NCBI GenBank assembly: GCA_046331245.1 | Contig: JAXLRH010000001.1 | Location: forward strand, 248,001 to 312,000 | Source of the DNA: SSF14 sp046331245 | GTDB lineage: Bacteria > Actinomycetota > Acidimicrobiia > Acidimicrobiales > Microtrichaceae | Length of the DNA stretch: 64,000 nucleotides | Reading direction: 5' to 3' | Shown: piece by piece, positions 16,135-25,081 of the stretch | Numbering within the stretch: the first letter of the stretch is position 1 | Layout: every line of letters begins with the position of its first letter | The notes under the pieces: model-generated | What the model was told of the DNA's origin: nothing | Databases searched by the model: none | What the model saw: only the letters and a program-made list of their open reading frames with translations | Made by a program: the position numbers and the translations under genes

Positions 16135-17324
16135 CTGATCGATCTGCGATGAATCGCCGCTTCCTGCGATTCGTGGGCTTCGGCACGCTGCTGAGCCTCA
16201 CGCTCGTGCTCGCCGCCTGTGGCGCCCTGCGCGACGACAAGGGCCGTCCGCTCACGACGCTCAACCCCAAGGGCATCCAGAGCACCCGCATCGACAACCT
16301 GGTGAGCCCCGTGTTCATCGTGGCCACCGTCGTGTTCGTGCTCGTCGAGGGTGGCGTGCTGTTCATGGTGTTCCGCTTCCGGCGCCGCAAGGACGCCGTC
16401 GACGGCGTCGACGAGCCGGTGCAGGTGCACGGCATCCCCCGTCTCGAGTGGGCGTGGACCATCCTCCCGGCGCTCCTGCTCGCCGGCATGGCCATCCTCA
16501 ACGTCAAGACGATCTGGCAGCTCGAGGAGCGCGACTCGAACGCGATCACCGTCGAGGTGTACGGCCAGCAGTGGTGGTGGGAGTTCCGCTACGACACGAA
16601 CGACGACGGCAAGCCGGACATCATCACCGCCAACCAGATGGTGATCCCCGCCGGCCGGCAGATGAACCTCGTCATCCGCTCCAACGACGTGATCCACTCG
16701 TTCTGGATCCCCGCCCTCAACGGCAAGAAGGACGCGGTCCCCGGCCGCACCCACAGCTGGAGCCTCGAGGCCGACAAGCCGGGTCTCTACCAGGGCACCT
16801 GCACCGAGTTCTGCGGTCTCTCCCACGCCTACATGCGCATGGAGGTCAAGGCGGTCACGCCGACCGAGTACAAGGACTGGATCACGGCCCAGGAGAAGCC
16901 GGCGACCTTGCCGACCGACGCCACCCCCAACGACGCGAGCGACGACTCCGCCGTGCTGAAGGGCTACGGCGAGTTCAAGGCGCAGTGCGCCCAGTGCCAC
17001 CAGATCAACGGCCTCGGCTACGACAAGAAGCCGACCGACGGCACCCCCGACCCGAAGTACGGCGGCGTCAACCACCCGCTCACCTCGGGCAACGCGCCGA
17101 ACCTCACGCACCTCATGAGCCGCAACCGCTTCGCCGGCAACCTGCTCGCGCTGTACACCGACGACACCCGCAAGGAAGTCAACGTCAGCAACCTCGGCAA
17201 CTGGCTGCGGAACCCGAAGAACCTGAAGCCGATGGCGCCCGACGAGAACCGGGGCATGCCCAACCTCAACCTGTCCCAGGATCAGATCGACAATCTGGTC
17301 GCCTTTCTCTCGACGCTCAAGTAG
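16131..17324 (+). CDS. ctaC: Cytochrome c oxidase subunit II with fused cytochrome c (caa3 type)
   Basis: A 397-aa lipoprotein (lipobox LAAC, Cys30) with two transmembrane helices and a cupredoxin domain. The CuA site is complete: H189, C224, C228, H232 and M236, with E226 between the cysteines. A C-terminal cytochrome c domain follows with CAQCH at 286-290, so electrons can enter from a fused heme c. An axial Met for that heme is available in the RGMPN or KPMAP segments. The start overlaps the preceding stop by 4 nt, consistent with one operon. It donates electrons to the ctaD-encoded subunit. Confidence 0.95.
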   Translation: MTDRSAMNRRFLRFVGFGTLLSLTLVLAACGALRDDKGRPLTTLNPKGIQSTRIDNLVSPVFIVATVVFVLVEGGVLFMVFRFRRRKDAVDGVDEPVQVHGIPRLEWAWTILPALLLAGMAILNVKTIWQLEERDSNAITVEVYGQQWWWEFRYDTNDDGKPDIITANQMVIPAGRQMNLVIRSNDVIHSFWIPALNGKKDAVPGRTHSWSLEADKPGLYQGTCTEFCGLSHAYMRMEVKAVTPTEYKDWITAQEKPATLPTDATPNDASDDSAVLKGYGEFKAQCAQCHQINGLGYDKKPTDGTPDPKYGGVNHPLTSGNAPNLTHLMSRNRFAGNLLALYTDDTRKEVNVSNLGNWLRNPKNLKPMAPDENRGMPNLNLSQDQIDNLVAFLSTLK

Positions 17325-17333
17325 AGGATCGAC

Positions 17334-19403
17334 ATGGCAATCATCGAAGCCCGCACACCCCTGGCCCTCGAGGCCGGAGCGGCCGAGGTCAAGCCCCTCG
17401 GCGTCTTCGCTCGCCCGACCACGGCCCAGAAGGGCTGGAAGAGCTGGCTCACGTCGGTCGATCACAAGCGCATCGGCATCATGTACGGCATCGGGTCGCT
17501 GTTCTTCTTCTTCATCGGTGGTGGTGAAGCGCTCCTGATCCGTCTGCAGCTGGCTCGCCCGAACCAGAAGCTGCTGTCGGCCGAGCTCTACAACCAGGTC
17601 TTCACGATGCACGGCGTGACGATGGTGTTCCTCGTCGTCATGCCCATGGCCGCAGCGTTCGCGAACTACCTGCTCCCGTTGCAGATCGGCGCCCGCGACG
17701 TGGCGTTCCCCCGCCTCAACGCCTTCAGCTTCTGGTGCTGGCTGTTCGGCTCGATCTTCTTCAACTCGTCCTGGTTCCTCGGCGGTGGCGCCGACGGCGG
17801 CTGGTTCAACTACGCGCCGAACAACGGCGTGCTGTTCTCACGCAGCCACGGCATCGACTTCTACGCCATCGGCCTGCTGATCACCGGCATCGCCTCGCTG
17901 GTGTCGGCGGTGAACCTCATCGTCACCGTGCTCAACCTGCGCGCGCCGGGCATGACCTGGTTCAAGCTCCCGGTGTTCACGTGGATGACCCTCGTCACGC
18001 AGTTCCTGCTGGTGTTCGCCATCCCGGTCATCACCGTGGCGCTGTTCCTCCTGATGTTCGACCGCCTGTTCGGCTCGAACTTCTTCAACGCCGCCAACGG
18101 CGGTGACCCGATGCTGTGGCAACACCTGTTCTGGATCTTCGGACATCCAGAGGTGTACATCATGATCCTCCCGAGCTTCGGCATCGTGTCCGAGATCATC
18201 CCGGTGTTCAGCCGCAAGCCGCTGTTCGGCTACCCCTTCATGGTCGTCTCGGGCATCGCGATCGGCTTCATGGGCTGGGGCGTGTGGGCGCACCACATGT
18301 TCGCCTCGGGCATGGGCCCCATGTCGGTCATGGCGTTCTCGCTGTCGACGATGTTCATCGCCGTCCCCACCGGCGTGAAGATCCTCAACTGGCTCGCCAC
18401 CATGTACGGCGGCCGGTTGAAGTTCACCACGCCGATGCTGTTCTCGGTCGGCCTCGTCGCGATGTTCACCATCGGCGGCCTGTCCGGCGTGAGCCACGCA
18501 TTCGCCCCGGCCGACACGCAGCAGACCGACACCTACTACATCGTCGCCCACTTCCACTACGTGCTCTTCGGCGGTGCGTTGTTCGGCCTCTTCGGCGGCT
18601 TCTACTTCTGGTGGCCGAAGGTGTTCGGCCACTTCCTCAGCGAGAAGATCGGCAAGTGGCACTTCTGGGTCACCCTCGTGGGCTTCAACCTCACGTTCGG
18701 CCCGATGCACATCCTCGGCCTCCAGGGCATGAGCCGCCGCTACTTCACCTACTCGGCCGATCAGGGCTTCGACTTCTGGAACCTGATCGCGACGATCGGT
18801 GCGTTCACCATCGCCGTGGGCCTCATCATCTTCTGCGCCAACGTCTGGACCAGCCGTCGCAAGTTCGTCCGCGAGCCCTACGAGGTGCCAGCCGATCCGT
18901 GGGACGCCCGCAGCCTCGAGTGGATGATCCCGTCGCCGGTTCCGGAGTACAACTTCGACGAGATCCCCGAGATCCACGAGCTCGACGACTTCTGGCACCG
19001 CAAGTACGGCCACGACGAGCAGGGTCGCCTCGTTCGCATCGCGAAGACCGAGGACGTCGTGCAGAAGGCGGGCGCCACCGGCATCCACCTCCCGTCGCCG
19101 TCGTACTGGCCGATCGTGCTGTCGGCCGGCCTGCCGTTCATCGGCTACGGCCTCATCTTCGACTACTGGTGGGCCGTGCCGGGTGCGCTCATCACGATCG
19201 CCGGCTTCATGGGCTGGGTGCTCGAGCCGTCCACCGATCCCGAGGACCATGGTCACGGTGACGGTGGCCACGAGGCCGTCGAGCCCACCGAGCCGCAGCC
19301 CGAACTGGTCGCCGCCGGCGCCCAGGGGGCCATCGTCGACAGCGCTGCCGAAGCCGACGCTCCGGCTGCGGACGCATCGAGCCAGGAGACTTCCGGTGAC
19401 TGA
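17334..19403 (+). CDS. ctaD: Cytochrome c oxidase subunit I, with C-terminal extension
   Basis: The catalytic heme a/a3-CuB subunit, reducing O2 to water and pumping protons. All ligands are present: H93 (MHGVTM), H271 with the cross-linked Y275 (HPEVY), H320-H321, and H406/H408 (HFHYV). At 689 aa it exceeds the usual 530-580 residues. The extra C-terminus contains two more hydrophobic helices (PIVLSAGLPFIGYGLIF and VPGALITIAGFMGWVLEP) and an Ala/Glu-rich tail, suggesting a fused small-subunit-like module. The ATG follows ctaC by 9 nt, and ctaE overlaps its 3' end by 8 nt. Confidence 0.95.
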   Translation: MAIIEARTPLALEAGAAEVKPLGVFARPTTAQKGWKSWLTSVDHKRIGIMYGIGSLFFFFIGGGEALLIRLQLARPNQKLLSAELYNQVFTMHGVTMVFLVVMPMAAAFANYLLPLQIGARDVAFPRLNAFSFWCWLFGSIFFNSSWFLGGGADGGWFNYAPNNGVLFSRSHGIDFYAIGLLITGIASLVSAVNLIVTVLNLRAPGMTWFKLPVFTWMTLVTQFLLVFAIPVITVALFLLMFDRLFGSNFFNAANGGDPMLWQHLFWIFGHPEVYIMILPSFGIVSEIIPVFSRKPLFGYPFMVVSGIAIGFMGWGVWAHHMFASGMGPMSVMAFSLSTMFIAVPTGVKILNWLATMYGGRLKFTTPMLFSVGLVAMFTIGGLSGVSHAFAPADTQQTDTYYIVAHFHYVLFGGALFGLFGGFYFWWPKVFGHFLSEKIGKWHFWVTLVGFNLTFGPMHILGLQGMSRRYFTYSADQGFDFWNLIATIGAFTIAVGLIIFCANVWTSRRKFVREPYEVPADPWDARSLEWMIPSPVPEYNFDEIPEIHELDDFWHRKYGHDEQGRLVRIAKTEDVVQKAGATGIHLPSPSYWPIVLSAGLPFIGYGLIFDYWWAVPGALITIAGFMGWVLEPSTDPEDHGHGDGGHEAVEPTEPQPELVAAGAQGAIVDSAAEADAPAADASSQETSGD

Positions 19404-20073
19404 GACCTTGACCGCTCCCGCCGCGGAGGAGCACCACGACGCCGGGCACGGCGACCACGGTGACCACGGCCACGGACCCACCAACACCGGCGTCTCCAAC
19501 GAGAAGCTGGGCATGTGGGTGTTCCTGGGGTCGGAGTGCCTCATGTTCGGTGGCCTCATCTCCACCTACATGCTGTACAAGAACCGGCCGGGCGCGATCA
19601 CCTCGGTGCGCGGCCGCGACCTCGTCACCAGCACGCTCCGCCCGTCGCAGCTGTTCGACATCCCGTTCACGTCGGTCACGTCGTTCGTGCTGCTGGCGTC
19701 CTCGCTCACGATGGTGCTCGCCGTCAACGCGGCCAACCGCAACGACATGCAGCGGATGCGCATCTGGCTCGGCTCGACGGCGGCCCTCGGCTCGCTCTTC
19801 ATCGGCGGCCAGGTGTACGAGTTCACCTCGTTCGTCCACAAGGGCCTCGGCTACACCACCAACGTGGCGAGCTCGGCGTTCTTCACGCTCACCGGCTTCC
19901 ACGGCGTCCACGTGAGCATCGGCATCATCATGCTGCTGGTCACGGTCGCGCTGTCGGCCCGGGGACGCATCCCTCACTCGAGGGCGGAAGCGGTCGAGAT
20001 CATCGGCCTGTACTGGCACTTCGTCGACGTGGTGTGGATCCTCATCTTCACCGTCGTCTACCTGATCAAGTAA
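19396..20073 (+). CDS. ctaE: Cytochrome c oxidase subunit III
   Basis: A 225-aa membrane protein with five to six helices. Cox3 signatures include KLGMWVFLGSECLMFGGL, FTLTGFHGVHVSIGI and the final YWHFVDVVWILIFTVVYLIK. The N-terminus is His/Asp-rich (HHDAGHGDHGDHGHG), a possible metal-buffering or disordered tail. The GTG start lies 8 nt inside ctaD and has AGGAGA 6 nt upstream. Confidence 0.94.
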   Translation: MTETLTAPAAEEHHDAGHGDHGDHGHGPTNTGVSNEKLGMWVFLGSECLMFGGLISTYMLYKNRPGAITSVRGRDLVTSTLRPSQLFDIPFTSVTSFVLLASSLTMVLAVNAANRNDMQRMRIWLGSTAALGSLFIGGQVYEFTSFVHKGLGYTTNVASSAFFTLTGFHGVHVSIGIIMLLVTVALSARGRIPHSRAEAVEIIGLYWHFVDVVWILIFTVVYLIK

Positions 20074-20084
20074 TCGAGGCTGGA

Positions 20085-20507
20085 ATGGCTGCCATCACTG
20101 CAACCGAGCCCCACGGAAGCGCCGGTCACGACGACCACCCCTCCGACCTCATCTACTGGAAGGTCTTCGGCGTCCTCCTGGCGCTGACGGCCCTCGAGGT
20201 GTCCACCTACTGGTGGCCGCACTCGTGGCACAAGGTCACCGCCGTGCTGCTGATCGTCATGATGGCGATCAAGTTCTCCACGGTCGCCCTGTACTTCATG
20301 CACCTGAAGAACGACGCGAAGGTCCTCAAGCGGGTCTTCTTCGCCGGCATCGCGCTGGCCGTCGCCGTGTACTGCGCCGCCCTCGGCGCCATGGTGTTCT
20401 TCAACCACTCCGGCACGAAGCTCTTCAACGATCCGCCGCAGGTGCGTCAGATGCCGCCGCCCGCCACGGATCCGCCGCCGATCATCAAGCCGATCCAGCA
20501 CCACTGA
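20085..20507 (+). CDS. ctaF: Cytochrome c oxidase subunit IV (small caa3 subunit)
   Basis: A 140-aa protein with three transmembrane helices in the pattern of prokaryotic subunit IV: WKVFGVLLALTALEVSTYWW, LLIVMMAIKFSTVALYFMHLK (the MKFSxVxxYFMHLK signature) and FAGIALAVAVYCAALGAMVFF. The C-terminal tail is Pro-rich. ATG at 20085 has GAGG 5 nt upstream. It is the last gene of the oxidase operon. An earlier in-frame start would overlap ctaE without a ribosome binding site. Confidence 0.9.
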   Translation: MAAITATEPHGSAGHDDHPSDLIYWKVFGVLLALTALEVSTYWWPHSWHKVTAVLLIVMMAIKFSTVALYFMHLKNDAKVLKRVFFAGIALAVAVYCAALGAMVFFNHSGTKLFNDPPQVRQMPPPATDPPPIIKPIQHH

Positions 20508-20513
20508 CATAAC

Positions 20514-20666
20514 GGCCTCGGCCACCTGCGCCGAGGTTCGGCCCTCGTTCCTCGGGCCTACTCAGGCTCCGGTACCTCGGCTCCGCCGTTGGATGGCCTC
20601 GGCCACCTGCGCCGAGGTTCGGCCCTCGTTCCTCGGGCCTACTCAGGCTCCGGTACCTCGGCTCCG
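20514..20666. repeat. Tandem 72-bp direct repeat (two copies)
   Basis: Two identical 72-bp copies (20514-20585 and 20595-20666) are separated by 9 bp (CCGTTGGAT) and fill the gap between the convergent ctaF and ABC permease genes. Each copy is rich in CCGAGG/CCTCGG motifs and contains GGCCTCGGCC, so it can form hairpins on either strand. It may act as a bidirectional terminator or be a REP-like element. No open frame across it looks genuine. Confidence 0.9.
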
Positions 20667-21386
20667 TCAGTCCCAGTTGAAGAGGCGTGCGGCGAGCACC
20701 GGCGTGATCAACGCCCAGGCGGCGAGCACGATCCAGGACCCGGTGTGCACGTGCTTGCCGGCCTGCAGCGAGCCGATCATGACGTCGGCGAGCGGCGCGG
20801 CCGGCAGCACCTTGGCCACCGCCTGGAGCGGACCGGGCATCTTGCTGAACTGCACCACCATGCCGCCGGTGACCATCAGCGCCAGGTAGAGGCCGTTGCA
20901 CGCGGCGAGGTTGGTCATGCCGCCGAGCGTGCCGGCCATGAGGAGCGAGAGTCCGCCAAACGCGGCGGTGCCCAGCACGGCTCCGGCGACGGCAGGCAGC
21001 CACCCGCTGCCGGGCGACCACCCCAGGGCGAGGCCCACGGCGATGAGCACGACCCACTGGCCGAGCTCGATCGTGAGCACGCACGCGAACTTCGCTGCGA
21101 CCCAGCGGGGGCGGCCGAGCGGCGTGGCGCCCAGTCGCTTGAGCACGCCGTAGAAGCGCTCGAAGCCGGTGCTGATGCCGAGGCTGACGAGCGCGGACGA
21201 CATCACCGCGAGGGCGAGCACCGCCGGGGCGAGGAACTGGATCGGGTCGGCGCCGTCGTTGAGCACCTTCACCTTGGAGAAGAAGACCAGCAGGCCGAGC
21301 GGGATGAACAGGTTGACGAGGAGTTGCTCCCCGTTGCGCAGGCTCAGCGCCAGCTCGGTGCGGTACTGCGCGGCGAAGGCCCTCAC
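20667..21386 (-). CDS. ABC-2 type transporter permease
   Basis: A 239-aa integral membrane protein with six hydrophobic segments in the ABC-2 exporter arrangement. The N-terminus is an amphipathic YRTELALSLRNGEQ followed by LFIPLGLLVFF. The FERFYGVLKRLGATPL loop is the coupling-helix region typical of drug/lipid exporter permeases. The GTG start overlaps the ATPase stop by 4 nt. It is the membrane half of the exporter with the adjacent ATPase. The substrate is unknown. Confidence 0.85.
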   Translation of the reverse strand: MRAFAAQYRTELALSLRNGEQLLVNLFIPLGLLVFFSKVKVLNDGADPIQFLAPAVLALAVMSSALVSLGISTGFERFYGVLKRLGATPLGRPRWVAAKFACVLTIELGQWVVLIAVGLALGWSPGSGWLPAVAGAVLGTAAFGGLSLLMAGTLGGMTNLAACNGLYLALMVTGGMVVQFSKMPGPLQAVAKVLPAAPLADVMIGSLQAGKHVHTGSWIVLAAWALITPVLAARLFNWD

Positions 21387-22330
21387 GCGCGCCCCGATCG
21401 GCCACGGGTGCGGGCGGTGGCGGCTGCGTCCGGCTCGGCGGTGAGCTTCGTGAACACCTCTTCGAGCTGTTGGCGACCGGCCTGGAGGTCGCCGAGGAGG
21501 ATGTCGTGGTTCGCCAACCAGCCGGTGAGCGTGGCCACCGTCGCCGGCGTCGGCGCGAGCGACACGCGGTAGCGACCGGGCTCGACCTCGGTGACGACCC
21601 CGCGGACGGCGGCTCCGAGCGCGGTGACGTCGATGAGCTCGGGGGCGCGGAACGTGAAGCCGTCGGCGTCGTCGCCCGAGAGCAGCTCGTCGGGCGTGCT
21701 GTCGGCGACGACGCGACCGTTGTCGATGATCACGATGCGATCGGCGAGCGCCTCGACCTCCGCGAGGTCGTGCGTCGTGAGCATGACGGTCACGCCTTCG
21801 GTGGCGAGCGATCGGATGAGGTCGCGGATGAGCTGGCGACCCGTGACGTCCACACCGGCGGTGGGCTCGTCGAGGAACACGACATCGGGACGACCGATGA
21901 TCGCCAGCGCAAGGCTCAGGCGCTGCTGCTCACCGCCGGAGAGCGAGCGCCACGCAGCCTTCGCGCGGTGCCCGAGCCCCACGAAGTCGAGGAGCGGCTC
22001 GGGATCGCGCGGGTTGTCGTAGTAGCTGGCGTAGAGGCGCACCGCCTCGATGGGGCGGATGCCGGTGTAGATGCCGCCCGACTGCAGCATCACGCCGACG
22101 CGCTGGTTGAGCTCGGCACGGTCCGCCCGGGGGTCGAGGCCGCACACCCGGACGGTGCCCGACGTGGGCCGCCGGTAGCCCTCGAGGCACTCGATCGTGG
22201 AGGTCTTGCCGGCGCCGTTCGGGCCCAGGACGACGGTGATCTCGCCCTGGTCGGCCCCGAAGGAGAGGTCGTCGACGGCGACGACGTCGCCGTACTGCAC
22301 GCGCAGGTGGTCGACCTCGACGATGGGCAC
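21383..22330 (-). CDS. ABC transporter ATP-binding protein
   Basis: A 315-aa ATPase of the DrrA/CcmA-like exporter class: Walker A GPNGAGKTS, signature LSGGEQQR, Walker B VVFLDEPT and the H-loop TTHD. The last 90 residues form the C-terminal extension common in this class. The GTG start is 9 nt after the HAD gene stop, so HAD-ATPase-permease form one unit. Confidence 0.9.
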   Translation of the reverse strand: MPIVEVDHLRVQYGDVVAVDDLSFGADQGEITVVLGPNGAGKTSTIECLEGYRRPTSGTVRVCGLDPRADRAELNQRVGVMLQSGGIYTGIRPIEAVRLYASYYDNPRDPEPLLDFVGLGHRAKAAWRSLSGGEQQRLSLALAIIGRPDVVFLDEPTAGVDVTGRQLIRDLIRSLATEGVTVMLTTHDLAEVEALADRIVIIDNGRVVADSTPDELLSGDDADGFTFRAPELIDVTALGAAVRGVVTEVEPGRYRVSLAPTPATVATLTGWLANHDILLGDLQAGRQQLEEVFTKLTAEPDAAATARTRGRSGRA

Positions 22331-22339
22331 GAAGGGAAG

Positions 22340-23002
22340 CTAGTTCCGCTCGGCGGGAGGGCGGTAACCACCGATGACCGCACCGAGCGCGGCGACGTCC
22401 GCGACGACGTGATCCGCTCCGGCTTCGGCCAGCTCGCCGGCCGGCGCGTAACCCCACTCGACGCCGATGGTGGTGAGCCCGTGGTGCCGGCCGCCCTCGA
22501 CGTCGTAGCGCCGGTCGCCCACCATGAGGGCCGGCCGTGGATGGCCGAGGCCGGCGAGCGCCTCGCCGATCACCTCGACCTTCGAGTGGCCGGTGGCCGT
22601 CATCGACGCCGCGGCCACCACGTCGAAGCGTCGCGCGAGATCGAAGTGGTCGAGCATCCGCTCCGTTGCCTCGCGGCCCTTGGAGGTGGCCGTGGCCAGC
22701 CGGTGGCCGTCGGCCCGGAGCGCGTCGAGCAGTTCGGGCATGCCCTCGAAGGGGACGCACTCGAACTCGCCGTGCTCGGCGTAGTGGCGGCGATAGAGGA
22801 TCCGGCCCTCGTCGAGCCGATCCGCAGCGACTCCCAGCGCCGCGAGCATGTCCATCAGCGGCGGACCGAGATGTGCGAGGAGCTCGTCGTGAGGGGGAAT
22901 CGGCAGGTCGAAGTGGGTGAGGGTCGCCTCGATGCAGCTGATGATGCCCGGCGCCGAGTCCCACACCGTGCCGTCGAGATCGAACACCACCGCCGGACGC
23001 AT
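22340..23002 (-). CDS. HAD-family phosphatase (phosphoglycolate phosphatase-like)
   Basis: A 220-aa HAD hydrolase with the catalytic DLDGTVWDS at residues 8-16, motif II Thr/Ser (ATATSKG), the Lys of motif III (HSKVEVI) and the Asp pair of motif IV (MVGDRRYDVEGG). The cap domain position (C1) is that of Gph/PGP-type phosphatases. The substrate cannot be read from sequence. The ATG follows TAGATT by 7 nt. It heads an operon with an ABC exporter and is divergent from a lipoprotein gene. Confidence 0.85.
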   Translation of the reverse strand: MRPAVVFDLDGTVWDSAPGIISCIEATLTHFDLPIPPHDELLAHLGPPLMDMLAALGVAADRLDEGRILYRRHYAEHGEFECVPFEGMPELLDALRADGHRLATATSKGREATERMLDHFDLARRFDVVAAASMTATGHSKVEVIGEALAGLGHPRPALMVGDRRYDVEGGRHHGLTTIGVEWGYAPAGELAEAGADHVVADVAALGAVIGGYRPPAERN

Positions 23003-23015
23003 CCCGACGAATCTA
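23003..23015 (-). promoter_or_regulatory. Leaderless-type promoter of the HAD operon
   Basis: TAGATT lies 7 nt before the ATG. A weak -35 candidate TTAGGA is 17 nt further upstream and overlaps the divergent promoter. Confidence 0.5.
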
Positions 23016-23035
23016 CCGGTCGATCGTGTCGCTCC

Positions 23036-23048
23036 TAAGGTGTCGCAC
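23036..23048 (+). promoter_or_regulatory. Leaderless-type promoter of the lipoprotein gene
   Basis: TAAGGT ends 7 nt before the GTG, with no ribosome binding site. The two divergent -10 elements are only 20 nt apart, so the promoters overlap and may exclude each other. Confidence 0.5.
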
Positions 23049-23756
23049 GTGCGATCGCCCCGGCCCGGCCTCCGAGTGACCATCGTGTGCATGCTCGGCG
23101 CCTTCGTGTTGTCCGCGTGCACCGAAAAGCGTCTCGACGAGTCGCTGAAGGAGAACCCGAGCACCACGGCGGTGTCGTCCAGCCCGACCGTCGGCCCCGT
23201 GGGCGGCCCCACGACGACGGCCCCGGCCCCGGCAGGGCGCGTGATCGCACGTCTGGCAGCCGTGAACACGAACGACCTCAAGCTGGGAGCCGCGTTCAAC
23301 GCCCAGTTCCTGTCGCTCCAGTTCTACGCGGTCGGCCTCGATGCGACCGAGGTGCAGTGCGCCGCCAACCGTGTGGTGGCCACGGCCGGCGCCGACTTCG
23401 GCGGACGGGCCGTCGGACAGGTCATGTCCGGCTCCGGCATCACGCCGGACGTACTCACGCCGTGCGTGTCCACCGACCGGTTGATGAAGCTCGCGTCGAC
23501 GGGCGCACACCCCGACCTGTCGCGGGCACCGGCGGACCTGCTGCGGTCCGTCTTCACCGAACTGGCCTCCGCGGGCTACGAGAGCGCCGGGCTCACGGCC
23601 GTCGAGGCGACCTGCCTCGCCGACCGGGTGGTGGGCGCCCGTGCCGATCAACAGCTCGCCAAGCTCGGTACCCAGCTCGACCTCACGGGCAACGGCGTCG
23701 AGCCTGCGTTGCCCGACTGCCTCACGCCGGAGCGCATCAGCGAGCTCGCGCGCTGA
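23049..23756 (+). CDS. Secreted lipoprotein of unknown function
   Basis: A 235-aa protein. A short basic N-terminus (RSPRPGLR), hydrophobic stretch and LSAC lipobox (Cys about 23) indicate a lipoprotein, followed by a Thr/Pro-rich linker. The mature region shows two weakly repeated helical units, each with a conserved Cys pattern (VQCAANRVV...LTPCVST and ATCLADRVV...LPDCLTP), suggesting an internal duplication with disulfides. No catalytic motif is recognised. The start is set by the leaderless promoter pattern. Confidence 0.75.
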   Translation: MRSPRPGLRVTIVCMLGAFVLSACTEKRLDESLKENPSTTAVSSSPTVGPVGGPTTTAPAPAGRVIARLAAVNTNDLKLGAAFNAQFLSLQFYAVGLDATEVQCAANRVVATAGADFGGRAVGQVMSGSGITPDVLTPCVSTDRLMKLASTGAHPDLSRAPADLLRSVFTELASAGYESAGLTAVEATCLADRVVGARADQQLAKLGTQLDLTGNGVEPALPDCLTPERISELAR

Positions 23757-23784
23757 TTCGTTGGGCCGTCCCCCGCCGGGGAAC

Positions 23785-23798
23785 TACCGTGACGAGCC
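23785..23798 (+). promoter_or_regulatory. Leaderless-type promoter of serS
   Basis: TACCGT ends 8 nt before the serS ATG and no ribosome binding site is present. Confidence 0.45.
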
Positions 23799-25079
23799 AT
23801 GCTCGACATCCGATGGTTCCGCAACGAGCTCGACCACGTCACCACCTCCCTCGCCCGCCGCGGTGAGGACCTGTCGTCGGTCGACGCCGTCGTCGCCCTC
23901 GACGACGAGGTCCGCCAGGTCAACACGAGCAGGGACGAGCTGCGCTCGCGCATCCGCGCGCTGAGCAACGAGGTGGGCCAGCTCATGCGCGACGGCCGTC
24001 GCGAGGAGGCCGCCGACCTGCAGGAGGAGAGCCGAGCGCTCGGCCAGCAGGAGAAGGACCTCGACGCACGGTCGATCGCGGCGGCGGCGGAGCTCCGTGA
24101 CCTGCTGCTCCGCATCCCGAACCTTCCCGCGGACGACGCTCCCGACGGCGCGTCGGAGCACGACAACGTGGTGGCCCGGGTGGAGGGCTTCGACGAGGCC
24201 TCCTACGAGGACCACCAGCGCGTCCCGCACTGGGAGACGGGCGAACGCCTCGGCATCCTCGACGTCGAGCGCGGCGTGAAGATGTCCGGCTCGATGTTCG
24301 TGATGTACCGCGGCGCCGGCGCCACCATGGTTCGGGCGCTGTGCCAACTGGCCCTCGACCGCAACGCCGACCTGTACGAGGAGGTGCGCCCGCCCACCCT
24401 GGTGCGCACCGACACGATGGTGTCCACCGGTCACCTCCCCAAGTTCAGCGACGACGCCTACCACCTCGAGCGGGACGACCTCTACGCGATCCCCACCGCC
24501 GAGGTGCCGCTCACCTCGCTGGCCCGCGACGAGATCCTCGACGAGGTGGCACTGCCGATGCGGCTGATGGCCCACACCTCGTGCTTCCGCAGGGAGGCCG
24601 GCTCGGCGGGCAAGGACACCCGAGGTCTGCTCCGTGTCCACGAGTTCGACAAGGTGGAGCTCCTCGCGTACGCAACGCCCGACCAGGCGCAGGCGATGCA
24701 CGCCGAGATCCTCGGTCGCGCCGAGCAGCTCATCTCCGATCTTGGCCTCGCCTACCGCATCCTCGACCTGTGCGCCGGCGACCTCGGCAACTCGTCGCGG
24801 CGCACGTTCGACATCGAGGTGTACGCGCCCGGCGTCGATCGGTGGCTCGAGGTCTCGTCGGTGTCGTGGTTCGGCGACTACCAGGCCCGCCGCGCCAACA
24901 TCCGCTACCGGCCCGCCGACGCGAAGGGCACCGAGGTGTGCCACACGCTCAACGGCTCGGCCCTCGCCGTCCCCCGTGTGTGGGCGGGCATCGTGGAGAC
25001 GCACCGGCAGCCCGACGGCTCGGTGCTCGTGCCCGAGGTGCTGCGGCCCTACATGCGCGGCATCGAGCGGATCGGCTGA
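23799..25079 (+). CDS. serS: Seryl-tRNA synthetase
   Basis: A 426-aa class II synthetase of normal length. The N-terminal antiparallel coiled-coil tRNA-binding arm is obvious (about 25-105). The catalytic domain carries motif 2 in HTSCFRREAGSAG, the ATP/Ser site LHEFDKVE-like VHEFDKVE, and motif 3 in HTLNGSALAVPR. It charges tRNA-Ser; a tRNA-Ser (GCT) and a degenerate tRNA-Ser-like locus lie near 52.8 kb. pdxH follows after 2 nt. Confidence 0.96.
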   Translation: MLDIRWFRNELDHVTTSLARRGEDLSSVDAVVALDDEVRQVNTSRDELRSRIRALSNEVGQLMRDGRREEAADLQEESRALGQQEKDLDARSIAAAAELRDLLLRIPNLPADDAPDGASEHDNVVARVEGFDEASYEDHQRVPHWETGERLGILDVERGVKMSGSMFVMYRGAGATMVRALCQLALDRNADLYEEVRPPTLVRTDTMVSTGHLPKFSDDAYHLERDDLYAIPTAEVPLTSLARDEILDEVALPMRLMAHTSCFRREAGSAGKDTRGLLRVHEFDKVELLAYATPDQAQAMHAEILGRAEQLISDLGLAYRILDLCAGDLGNSSRRTFDIEVYAPGVDRWLEVSSVSWFGDYQARRANIRYRPADAKGTEVCHTLNGSALAVPRVWAGIVETHRQPDGSVLVPEVLRPYMRGIERIG

Positions 25080-25081
25080 CG

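Noticed and set aside
17838..19565. 575-aa minus-strand open frame opposite ctaD
   Set aside because: Composition dominated by His/Glu/Val/Arg with no recognisable fold. The plus strand encodes a full Cox1.
6982..20507. Searching for a Sco-type copper chaperone or cytochrome bc1 genes within the oxidase block
   Set aside because: Neither is visible between ctaA and ctaF; they must be encoded elsewhere.
20514..20666. 72-bp repeats considered as a CRISPR array
   Set aside because: Only two long units with a 9-bp spacer and no cas genes; CRISPR repeats are shorter and regularly spaced.
20485..21405. Longer minus-strand ORF including the 72-bp repeats as coding sequence
   Set aside because: It is in a different frame from the ABC permease and its C-terminus is just the translated tandem repeat.
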